Assembly: GCA_004352715.1 (NCBI GenBank)
Contig: SCFE01000021.1
Span: 570,606-634,605, forward strand
Reading direction: 5' to 3'
DNA: 64,000 nucleotides
Source: Hofstenia miamia
Taxonomy: Eukaryota; Xenacoelomorpha; Acoela
Shown here piece after piece: positions 1 to 12,500 of the stretch; position 1 is the stretch's first letter; the number at the start of each line of letters is the position of its first letter. The notes beneath the pieces were generated by a model that saw only the letters and a list, made by a program, of their open reading frames with translations, searched no databases and was not told the DNA's origin. A program made the position numbers and the translations under genes.

Positions 1-410
1 TAGTGTTAATTAAATAACCTAAGCTCAGTGCATTTCTCATCTGATGCAATTTAGGTGAAAGCAATAATGATAAATTTCNTATATATATATATATTATTCT
101 ACTTAAATTCGCATTTGTAAGGAAATCATTGAAAAACTATTGTCTAATTTTTAATTGAAGTTGTTCACTGCATTTATGTAATATAGGCCCAATAACTGAA
201 GTAATTTCTGACTACTTGTTGAAAAGGCTAAATTTTTGCTTAGAACGTTAATTATTTCAAATTTTAATCCGAATCATATTATTTCCAAAACAATTTTGAT
301 CCCAAAACGATTTGAACAGGATTCGCTTTTTTAATTCTTATTCCTCAATGTTAACTTCTACCTTAGATGTTTGGGTTTTAATTTCTTTTCGTTTTATATA
401 TTGAATTTAG

Positions 411-571
411 ACAATTTAGATAATTATATTGTCATTAGATTTGAGTGTAAATATTTAGCTGAGCGCTTCTCCAAGCCAGTTGAACTAAGTTTGTATATAA
501 CCGACTTCGAAGGCAAACAGTTGAATACGCATGGGAACAATTACTCGCGGATGCTTTCATGTGCAGGAGAT
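411..571 (+). CDS. TMEM181: TMEM181-like exon (first in window): ectodomain
   Basis: A pyrimidine-rich acceptor ends at 410 and a GTATGA donor starts at 572. Residues 1-53 of the visible protein include FECKYLAERFSKPVELSLY and end in RMLSCAGD. The exon enters in phase 1 (two bases complete a split codon) and leaves in phase 0. An acceptor at 438 is also possible and would shorten the exon. Confidence 0.8.
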
Positions 572-3500
572 GTATGAATTGATTTTTGCCAATTTCAACT
601 ATAAAATATGATTTAGCATTGTAATGATATGATCATCGCACATTGGGCATACATTGCAACTCAGCGTTACTCTGTGAATGTGTTGTTTAGTGGGTTTCAT
701 GATCTCTATAATCAAATTTCCAATGTTTCATTTGTGGTAAGCTTTTTATTACCTTGATATTTTATTAGATTTGCCGCTTTTACTTTAAGCCAAATTAGCG
801 TGGAAAAGTACTTGTCATTATAGTGGAATTTTCCGCAAAATGATGTCAATAAGTGAGTATCTTTTTAAATTGTGTAAGGTCTTTGCGGAAAATGTCATGC
901 AAATTTCTGTGACAAGATCTCTTGACTCCAGCACTACTGCGAAGAGCAGCGAGACTACTATAAGTCAGAGTTGTAACCGGGCAGGGCCGGACTTGGCCGT
1001 AAAATTAAGAATGAAACGTGCCGTGCCCGGGTCCGAAATTTCTGCAGAACGGACCTAGAATTGTTCAAAATTTTATTACTAAATATACATTTTCTTACAT
1101 TAAAATATATCAAAAATTATATTCAATTGACTAATTATACATCAAAAAGTGAATCAACGGCGACAATCATTACAATTAATTAATTCAGAAATTTTCTTAG
1201 TAATAGCAATCAATTGCATTTATACTTTAGGAGTCCCAGAGTAAACTTTAAATTACTTAGATAATACACTGTGTTATATTTGCAAGTTTTCGAGGGCAAT
1301 GCTGCACATTTTCATAGGATGTACCATAAACATATTTATTATTAAAACTGCAATATAACTATTAACAATTTTAAAATGCACATTAAAATCCTTTTCCAGC
1401 AGTGAACGCATCCTTGTTTTAAGCAGATCACCTTTGATGCATACACGAGTTAACTTTATTGTATTCATCACTACAGTAACCGTGATTGGTAAGACTAAGA
1501 GCTATATTTTATGAGAATTTCTACATAAATCTGGTTGCACTCTTTAAAGTCAAACTATCTATTTATTAACATTTGTTTGATTGCAGCTGCTTGCATTTAA
1601 TTATTACATTATTAAACATTATGTACCGCAATTACTCTTTCTAGTGCACTTGTGCACACTTTCTCAAATACATTCTATCTAATTTCGTGTCAATTGCTAC
1701 TGTGATTATTCATCCTTCACCCAATTTCAGTTGCGGTTTAAATCTACAAAAGTTGTTAGATGGAAATCAGTCGTTTTAACAAAATTTGCTATAGCAGTCC
1801 ACAATAATCATTGAAGAATCATATATTACAGTATCATTTTCAAATTGTCTAGTTTAAATGATTTTTGGTCAATCCCTATTTACATTCCGTTTGTAATTCG
1901 TTCGAATCTCTCACTAATTTCAAAAGGCGTGTGCAAAATTATTTTTAATGAATATTTGTTTTTGTTTATTCAATGTAATAATGCCAAATGTCGCTAGCAA
2001 TTATGCCTAGCTAGTTTTGTAATCTAATATTTATTTCTTAAAACGTTTTTGGCAATGTAGCACATTAACACTTTAATTCATGACTTTTGATATATTAAGT
2101 ATGAAATTTAGCAATTTATGACTAAAACAACATGTTGGACAATAAACATCTTTGATGTTGCCTTTTTATATTTATTGATTGTTGTCATATGGTAACATCA
2201 TGAAATGGTGTATGACTTAATTTTATAAGATGATATTTAGACATCAAACTCTCATGTATCTACAGGGTGTCCATAAAGTCTAGACACAATAATATTTCAT
2301 AATTTCGCCACTATCTAAATAAGTGAACTTCTTTTCGGATAAAGTACAATAAATTTTTAAATTAAGCCTCCATAGCCACTGAGAACTATAAGTTTAAATT
2401 TTTCTTAAACCATGGATGCAAAAAAATATAAATAATTTTAAAGCCTACATTGAAAAATTGTTAATTTTCCGGTGGCCAGACTTTACGGACACCCTGTATA
2501 TTGGCATCAAGAAATCTAAGATGATTGACTAATGTGATGTGTCATGTTTGCAGCAAGCATAGTAATGATATACTGGATCAAGTACTACACATTGACGTAG
2601 TGATCAATGCTTTTTTTATTTTTAACCTTTACAATATTTTGAACACTGACCTTGTTTGCATATTTGAGTGGAAATTGACATGCATAACATAAAAATTTTT
2701 ATCGACTAAAATCTTATGTCTTGATGAAAAGTATATCCACTAGAGCTTTCAAATCAAATTTTAAAGTCTAAAGAACAAACTTTGATATTTAATTTTTTGC
2801 AAAATTTACACATCAACACTATTTTGAATTTTTCTTATGTTATTTTATGTGTAAAATTACATTTTAAAAATTCAAAATTATTCTATAGTGTATTAATTTC
2901 AAAATTACTTTGTTAAATATTGTAAACGAAAATGTCCACTAATATTTTGGAGTTTTGATTCTGATCATTTACTGTTATTTTTTTGTAAATACTAGATTAC
3001 TATAAAAGAACTCTATATAAATATTGCATTCTGTTAATGTATTACAATCAGCTGATAATTTCATTCTCACAAAGGAAATATTCAGTTATACAAAATTATG
3101 TAATTAATAATGCATGTTGTTGAGTCCTTAACAAAGTAAGTTTTGGCATTGGCATAATCATTAATGAAAGGTATACGCTATCAGCCAGATGAGTTTATAA
3201 CTACAGTTAGGAAACAAATATTCCGCGCAAAAACTACATTTTTGGTATAACAATTCTGCATTCGACATTTTTATTTTTGAAAATGGCTCATCAATTTAAG
3301 CAATTTCTATCTATAGAATCAGTAAGGCTGTTGTTATATCTAACACATTCAGGTTGTTAGTCTTTCTATTTAATATATGGAAGCGAGTTTCGGGAAAATT
3401 AACTATTTGGTTGCCAATGGCGTGTTCTTTAATTTCATGCAGAAAACTGATTGGAAGTGTTTTTTGGAGTTATTTTTGAGGCGAACTTTTACGTTGCTTC

Positions 3501-6500
3501 AGAATATTTTTCCTGGTAATGAAGTATAATTAAGCGTAATTCTATATAATAACTGAATATATTTTTTTCATTAGTTCAATTTATTTAGTTTCGAACCATC
3601 AATCCAGAGTTTACCCAAATTGAAATCTGGGCGCGTTTCTCATTTCTTATTCTCTCATTTATAGTGACGGTATGGATTTTTGTTAATAACCTTTTCTCAG
3701 TCAATGCGACATTATATTAGTAATAGTGAATTTGGCCAATTCAATTAACGCTCGGAACTTAAAGCACATTTACACTTGTTTAACTTGCTCATTGTGCAAT
3801 CATGGCTTTGATTTATTTCTTATTCGCTGTTAAATTATTGTTGTTCTAGTTTAGTTATTTTTATCGTTTAGTGCTTCTTTTCAAGTTCCATCAAACGTTT
3901 CTCTTTCAAATACTGGTCGATTGAACAAAGGTTCGTATTTGCATAATGAGCCTCATTGTAAACGCTGTTTGTTGCTCATGATAATCTTTTTAATATTTGA
4001 TTAATTAAACAATTATTGATGTTCGTATCAGGAATCATGACTTTGAATCATAATTTTCTTGAATTGCTTAGACTATAGACTATGAATGCATAAGGACGTC
4101 GAATAGTTTTATCAGTATGTATATTGTATCTCTTTCAGTTGTGTCATTACGAATAGCCCACTCGTATACTGTTTGCATTTAATGCTTAATTGCCATACAT
4201 TATTCCGTAAGTTACCAGTGTCGGACAGAAATTAAAGGAAATTATCCGTTATTTGTATAGACTAGTTGATAAGCAAATTTCGTTGGCTCGCTTTTTCAAG
4301 ATCAGCTGCTTACAATGCCTTCCTTACTGGCTCAAATGTCACGCACAAATTTATTTTCTAATAGCAGCTGCACACTGTGTCACTAAGTCTAGCTTTCTGT
4401 TGAATCATTATATACCCGAGGTTCCTGATTTAGTTATGTATAAATATTAATCTCATTAAACAACAAATTTTCTGCTTACGACGGAAGCATTCAATAAGTT
4501 TTGAAAAGTTTACTTTTAAGCAGAAATTGTCACTGTGAAGAATACAAAGCTTAGCGTCATCAACTAAAGCAAGTATTTTTAAAATGCCTGCGCTACTTTG
4601 AAATCTGAAACTACCTGGAAATTCAAAGTTCTTCAACTGAATTGAATGCTGGAACTGTATGGAAACTAGTATCATTGTTGTATTTAATTTATTGTCTTGT
4701 TTGCATGTATACCATCTTGTGGTTGAATTCAATCACATAAATTGGCATTTTATTGGGCATTTTTTCCATTTGTATGCAGGTCCATTCTTGTTGGTGACAA
4801 AAAATCATGTAGGTATTTAATTTATTTGTTAGCAATGCTGTAAAATATATTTTCGACTTGATTCTATACGTCTATTGATGATTACACTAGATTTCTGACC
4901 AATTTTGTATTTATCATTGACAGGACCTTTTCTGTATTATAAATATGGACCTTAGCCAATCTAGTAGAACTACTCATTATCCTTGTACCAAATTATTACT
5001 TTTTTAAAGAGTTAGACATAGTGCCCAACTGGTTGTAAATACAATTATCTTTCATATATGATTAAAGGTTTCCATCAACCTTCTATGTGTATTTAATAAA
5101 GCTCTTCGCACTCACGTTCACTTTTGTGATTTTCTCAAATACATTTTTAAATAAACCTTCACTTCATTATGATATAAAGAGTGTCTATGCAAATAGTTTT
5201 ATCATTACTCAAATAATCATACACCAAAATATGTTAATAAAATTGTTATAATTATATATATATACACGCGAATTTCTACATCTTAAACCATTGTTGCTTT
5301 TTGATGTCTTCCTTCAATGCAAGATCGAAGTAGTTAAAATATCGACCGACCTCGTACTCCGCCGAATATTTTTAGCTCTGAATGCAGTGGATAATCTAGT
5401 ATTGACTGTATTAATATTATTGGATCTTTCCTAATGTACTTAATTTAGATGGATGGCCATTATCCTGCCTTCTTTAATTCTTTACAACGGTATGCTTTAG
5501 CATATGCCAATCTTTAAAACATCACCATGGTTTAGATCCACTATTTCCAGTGAAATACGTTATCTCCAGTTGGTGGCCACTGATAGCTGACTGTTTATTT
5601 CAAACTCTGTTTTATGCATTAATTATGATGTTCCTACTTAGTGCCTTTCACGGGATGCGCTTGGTAAATTTTTTACTGATAAGAATTATTTTTTTCCTGT
5701 GTAAACTCTAGCGTTCTGTGAATTCATCTAGGTGATATTTTATTATAATTTCATGTGTAGACTAGGGGTTGGCATATTTCGACATCGTTTCAAAAGGTTT
5801 TAACGTCCTGTTGTAACTACTTTGTATTTTGAAACAGTAGCTGTATTTTCATCAAATTGGTCCTCCACAGTTTTCAATTTTTTCTCAACGGTTCAGTTAT
5901 TCATTTTACCGAATGGTGTTACACTTATTTGATGTTATGCACATTTTTTTGATATTGGCTAGCACAAAGCATTTATTCTATTACTTGATAGGTATTGCAT
6001 ATTCAATTTTTGAGACTTTTGTCCTTCGTTTTAACATGTTGTAATTGCGTATAAATTGAATCTTAAATTTAAAAGGTCAACACTTCCATCTGACAATTGC
6101 AGTTCCTGATGCATGATAAATGCGGTTGTACAAACGACCTTTTGTACTTCAAATATGTTGAATAATTTATGGCTTACTCATCTCTATCCATCGACAACCA
6201 TACCATTGTTTTTGCAGCGAAACTCAACGTGACCACGGAGGAGTTTTTAAAGCACTTCTTTGTAATGCATTTCCTAAAAACATTTTTTTTGTAAATTGCA
6301 AACGCATCCAATTTCAATTTTTACGTAATTTTTTAGAAAGTGAGACACTTCTTTTATATTTACTCTATAGGTTTAATTATAATATTTTACTAACCCATTA
6401 TTGTGTATATTTGTAAGTATGTATAATATTTCACATTGATGACAATATACCTACTAAAACTAGTAATATTCTACAATTTAAAATCAAATATTTATCTTGG

Positions 6501-9500
6501 ATACTTTGTTTTTGTTAATGTTCAATCATGGTTACATTAAATTAACTAATATCTGAAATTTAATCATAATTTTCAACATACTACACTTGATTTTCTAAAT
6601 TTGTTCTTCAATTGATATTTTCTAATGGCTATTTGTTATAACGTAATTTTAGAAGGAGCGCCTTCTGTGTTGTTTCTATTTTCCGAAGTTTTTAATCGTT
6701 GGTGCTCTTTGGTTATTGGTTTTTGGATTCTCAACGTATACTACAGTACAACTGTCGCGGGATCCAGCCTACTATGCAATTCTAGATTTCCCTTTTTATA
6801 CGGTAAATATTGCACATTGATTGGCAATGAAGAAAATTAATCTCTATTGTAATCTAGAAGTTAAATTTGGAAACTAAATAAACATTCGATGTTTAGGTTT
6901 GAAACTTTATATTCTTAACAAGGAGGTGTAATTTTTTTTCCTTTCCAATAGTTTTAATCGATACATATGTAATTTCAATAACTAGGAGAATTTAGAAAAT
7001 ATGCAGAATGAATATCTTTAATACTTGATACGATCATTTGAGATTAGTATGTAGTAACTGGATCATTATTCTATCCATCATTGTTCTTAATGAGGTGTGT
7101 TTAGAACAATGATTAAATTGATTTCAGGTAATCATTAAATGATTATGGAAAAGATAATTTGAAAATGCAACCATGCGAAAGTGACTGCCAATTAGGCCTG
7201 AGATTGAACTGTAAGGTTTGTCATTTATCAATTCTATTACTCAAAGTGAAACATAGAAGGAGAGGATTTGAAGGCGAAATGATGATGTTTCACACTCCAA
7301 TATTCATATAATATTTAGAAATGCGAATTTTTTATTATTGTAAAAGGCATTTGTGTTTAGATAGAAAGTTATTGCATAAAATATCGTCCAATCCAACTCC
7401 GGCCATTACAATATTCCAATTATGGTCTCTTTCTTATGAAGTAATTAAGGAAAAATGGAAACGTTCAATATATTTGACTATAATTGAAAATTTCATTTTT
7501 AAATGGAACTTTTATGTTTCAGCATTTTTCGAAAATTATCATATGCAAAAATACTAACTGCTTTAAAACATTTTCTACATGTTTTCATTTTTTTAAAATT
7601 GCATTTTTAAATAATAATGCCTTAAAATACTATGAAATTTTGTAGCAAGTGTTCCTAGGAATGGCGCATCGCTCTGGCAGTGTTGTGTATTATCTTCATC
7701 CTGTATGGGTTGTTTTTGGCAACTAGAGCATATTCTGAGCTCCGGGTCATTCCTTACTTCGACACTCGTTTGGGCTTCCTATTTTGTTTTACATCATTCA
7801 CATTCATTTGCTTGTAAGATTATTAATCATGTCGAATGTTGGTAAAAAATATATAACCGATTTATGCTATTAGTGAGTTCGATTACGATAATTCATAAGA
7901 ATTTTATTCTTTAACTTAATGTTTATGTAGTTTATACTATATAATTTTAGAGACTACTGTCTTATTTAAAAAACTCTCTTTTGATACACTTTGCTATTGT
8001 ATTAGTGGAGCTGCTTGTAAACATTCACTAAGTTAGCCTACATCTGTGCGTTAAGTTTTCGGAAAAATTTTATTTACATAGCGCTAGAGATGTGCCACCG
8101 CCTAATACGAAACTCATCGCGTTATATCGCAATTTCTCAAAAGTTGCCGCAAAATCCTTTTTTAAGAGCTTAGCAACTTAAAAGTTTTACTGCTAAACAT
8201 TCTTTTTATCTAACTTGCAACTTGTATTAATATTTAAAATTGATAAAACGTAAAATAGTATTTTAATATTATTTTTCCTTGAAAATCGCAATGTAATTTC
8301 TTTGACCGACAGTGCCACCGCATGTTTTGTCCCCGCGGTATGCAGCAATTACCGTTTTCCTAACCCACCACGCACATATCTACATGACACTGTTGTGATT
8401 CACAGCGTTCTACGCTGTTCTGCGTGATTGCCAAGAGAATGATAGTGTCATGAAAGAATCAGTCACTAGTCTTTGTAGTAAATCTGCAGAAGAGGGAATT
8501 CATTAGATTAGAATAAGATTAATTGGTCATCTGGAAAGTGACTATCACATCCGTTCCATTCACCATTTCTGTTTTGATAGGATCTGTTAGCTGCTACAAC
8601 TATCTATCTATGTTAAGAATTGAAAAAAAAGTGTATGCAGGTTAGAACAATGTTATCTCTTGCAATATAGATTTTACAAGCATACCTGGACTTATTGACT
8701 CTACGTTTGCAGAAAGTTTTAATACTTTAGTTGTGCAGTTATTAGTCAAACAATATTTTCCATCTATAATCGTCTAAATATGCTGTATGCTGGAAGGCCC
8801 TGTTGATAGTACAGCTTGTTGGCTACATTTTCAACTAATTATACATTTCTCAATTTTGCCAGACGTTTTAGACATAATTGGATGCTTGTACAGCGCGTTT
8901 TGTCAAAGATATTATAATGGTGTCTACTAATATAATAACAGAACTCCATTATATCTATTTTTCATTGTGACAAAGATATAGTTGACTTTTGTTTTGATTT
9001 ATATATATACAGGGTGTTCGCGATCTCCCCGCCGTTTTTTAAACTCAATCATAACGAAAAATGATGATTAAAATAAACACTAATGATATTACTAACAACA
9101 AACATAAAATTAAAGCAAGTGTTCAATGTGTCCTCCATTACTTTCAATACACAGATTGCAGCGGTTGAGAAATGAATTATACGCTTTTTAATAACTTCTA
9201 TATCCAAGTTTGTCAAAACTGTTGTCAATCTGCTCCTGAGCTCCTCGACTGTTTTTGGTGTGGGATTTTGATATAATCTATTTCTTATATCACCCCAAAG
9301 CCAGAAATCAAGCACAGACAAGTCTGGACTTCGAGGCGGCCAAGCAAAATTACTTCCTCGTCCAATCCAACGGTCTGATAGATTACGATTTAACGAATCA
9401 CGAACAGTCAATGACCAATGAGCAGGTGCACCGTCTTGTTGAAATACTATGGTCCTGTATCTCCTGTCCGATAATAATGGAATAACCATGTTATCCACAA

Positions 9501-12500
9501 TGTCCAGATAGCGCTCACCAGTCATCGTCGTATCTATTATTTTAAACTTGACTCCAAAGACAGGGGATATCATTGTCCAACATGTTAATGCACGTGACTT
9601 CATTGTTTTTATGGAAGTCGCATGTGGATTTGTCTTGGCGTAGATGAAGCTATTATGGGAGTTGACTGCACCGTTTATATGGAAAGTTGCCTCATCGCTG
9701 AAAGCCAGTTTTTTTACGAAATTGCAATCTCTGCGCTGTTTTTCAATCACTTTTCGGCAAAATTCTAATCTGCGAGGTGGATCAATAGCTAATAACTCTT
9801 GAACTCTTGTGAATTTGAAGGGGCGGATTTTCTCTTCTTTTAAAACTTTATGCACTGAAGAGACAGATACACCAACAGCTTGACTTACCTTTCTTTGAGA
9901 TGTAGTGGGGCAATCACCAAAAGCTGAAACAATTGCTTCTCTCTTCTCACTTGATAATCGTCTGTTCCTGTGATTTCCTATTGGTGGCCGTGGAAGCACT
10001 GATAATGTTTCTCTGAAACGGTTTTTCCAGTCACGTAGAGTTCGTACAGGTGGGGCTTCTTTATTATACCTTTCAGAGAACTTGCGGCATGCCTCTTCGC
10101 AGTTAAACACCGTCGCATAGGAAACAATCATTGAAATTTCATCTAACGTATAGTCTCTGTATTCCATTATTGATTATCAATTTGATTACAAATGCAATCT
10201 GTGTATTGAAAGTAATGGAGGACACATTGAACACTTGCTTTAATTTTATGTTTGTTGTTGGTAGTATAATTAGTGTTTATTTTAATCATTATTTTTCGTT
10301 ATGATTGAGTTTAAAAAACGGCGGGGAGATCGCGAACACCCTGTATATATATATATATACTAAACATTTTTCCTATTCTGTTCCAGTCTGCCCAGATGTT
10401 TTTTCCAATTTCACTAGACTGTTTAAATATAATATTCATGCATTGTTTGAAAATTCTATTTTTAAATGTGAAATCAGTTACAGACATTTCAATGTAACAT
10501 GTTTTAATATTTATTCTATTTTGTAAAGACAATTAATATTATTCTTGACTTTTACATAGTTAGTGTAGACTACGATTAGCATACTTACACAGATGATTGC
10601 CACATTTTCTCTAGTAGTTTGTCTTTAACAGCTGTTATCGCAATGCTAAGATAATCATTATTTATCGTACATAAGCGCTGCCTTCAAATATGTAGTCCAA
10701 ATAAACATAAAGAAGTTCCAAAATGTGGACTATTAGAGCATTCCAGATCGAATATACTTAATGTAAATTTCTGACGACTATTTTTTTCTTTGAAAATTTT
10801 TGCACAATAATCTAACAATTAAACGATATCAATCGATTGTATTTTAGAATTTATAAAATTTAATAATTTTTCACAGACTCTTAGTTCTGATAAAGTTTGT
10901 TAGCTTTTGTGTATTTTAGCCTTGCCGCATTGTTATTCAGATGTGAAATTTTCCAACTGCAGCCTTTGAAGTTTTCGGAAGATTTCTCATTTTCATTCAG
11001 CAATTCATCTGATTTCATGTCATTTTATGGTCTTTTCAATTTTTATATTTATGTTTTGGCTTATGTTTATCTTCCCGCTAAAAATGCTGTACAAGGTATG
11101 GTTATTTTGTTTTTTTGATCATTAACCTTCAACAGCCTGGCGATTTTTAAAAAATTTTCATGGTCCTATAAAAAATTTTTAAACGCTTTTAGCTCAAAAA
11201 CTATTAATTGGGGTGCTCATTCTGAAAGCACCACATGATAGAGCAGAGTTTCATCTTTCTTTTTCGCTCTACATCCGCGCGCTGATCTTGTCCCATCGAG
11301 GCGTGCCGTTGCGCGACCGCTGACTTTGCGCACGGCACGCCTCAATGGGTTTGGAATATCTTGGCATATATTAAGAAACAGTCAGTTTTGGTTGCCTCCA
11401 GGGGCTCAAGACCTTCTAAATACATTCACTAAGTATGGAGAGAGTTTAAATCTCTTTCGAAAATTTCTAAGACAACTTGTTTTGTCTATTCAACAATCTC
11501 TGCCACAGCAATAAGCTTTTAATAAAAGTTTTCAACATTGCATTAATATGTTTCTCAATAGACTTACCAATGCCCCAAGATTTTCAAATTTAGAAATAGG
11601 CTTGGAGAAAATTCTTTGTAAATGTGGAAAAACGGTTTGTCCTTTAAAACGGACGCTAGGCTGTTTAAGGTTAAATCATATCAATACTTAGGCTAATATG
11701 TTTGTTTGTATTTCTAGTTTTTGTGAATAATTGTTTTTCTCATATTTATTTTTAGTTAGCATACAATCAACACCATTTATGTATTAATTTGAAGATTCTG
11801 ATTTGAATTGTTTTCGATATTTTGTTTGCTGCGAACTATGATAAAATTACTTGTGTACAATTTCTAATAGGTCTTCTATTTTATATTTCCGGTTATTTCG
11901 TAAAATTTGAATGTAATCTTTAAGATGGTTATTACTCTATTATTTAATTAATGTTATAGTTCTAAGATTTAAATTTATCACTAATAAAAAATTTGTAGTT
12001 GTAAATTTTAACCTACAACTTTCTTGTAGACTTCTGTTGAGATAATTTGGTAGGAATAATTAACAGGGCTTTTGTTTTCCGAAATTTTGCAAATCTTAAA
12101 CATTTATAGGATTTTTTGTTAAAAATTCTATTAAAAGCAAAATAATTTTGCAACTTATATTTGCATGAGTATCTAGGCCGTGTTTAGATTCTTATTTTCG
12201 GGAAAATGCGCCCTTTTCAGCGCTTGATGATTCAGAAGAAGATATTGTTTACGGGTATGTTTCTTAATCAATTAGATAGTGGTTTACTGTCGCAGTTGTG
12301 AACAGACAGTGCTCAGCTCTGTCGAATAGTGAATTTGCCGAATACAGTCCCATCTTTATCGTCTCGGCCCAACACGCCAATTTTTTTTGAAAACACGATG
12401 TTTGATTGGTTGAGATTCTCTATGCAGCTACATTATAAAAACGTATCAATTTATTCAAAAATAACACCAATTTGCTGCAATGCTCTGTCATCTATCCTTG

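Larger units (their letters stand above)
9010..10343 (-). mobile_element. DD41D mariner/IS630-type transposon, 1334 bp
   Basis: The ends start CAGGGTGTTCGCGATC and are inverted copies of each other over 150 bp. TA flanks both sides inside (TA)n tracts (9008-9009 and 10344-10345), as expected for the IS630-Tc1-mariner superfamily. It carries one transposase gene on the minus strand. It sits in the intron 7814-10919 of the TMEM181-like gene. The two long repeats differ at only about five positions by eye, which suggests a fairly recent insertion. Confidence 0.93.

Noticed and set aside
840-1058. 72-codon open frame with a GC-rich end
   Set aside because: It lies in the intron between TMEM181-like exons. 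The GGGCAGGGCCGGAC patch could be an old hAT-type end, but no partner terminus was found.
4253-4732. Open frames on both strands
   Set aside because: Inside a TMEM181-like intron, with no splice support in phase and no family features.
9255-9485. Plus-strand open frame inside the DD41D element
   Set aside because: Antisense shadow of the transposase.
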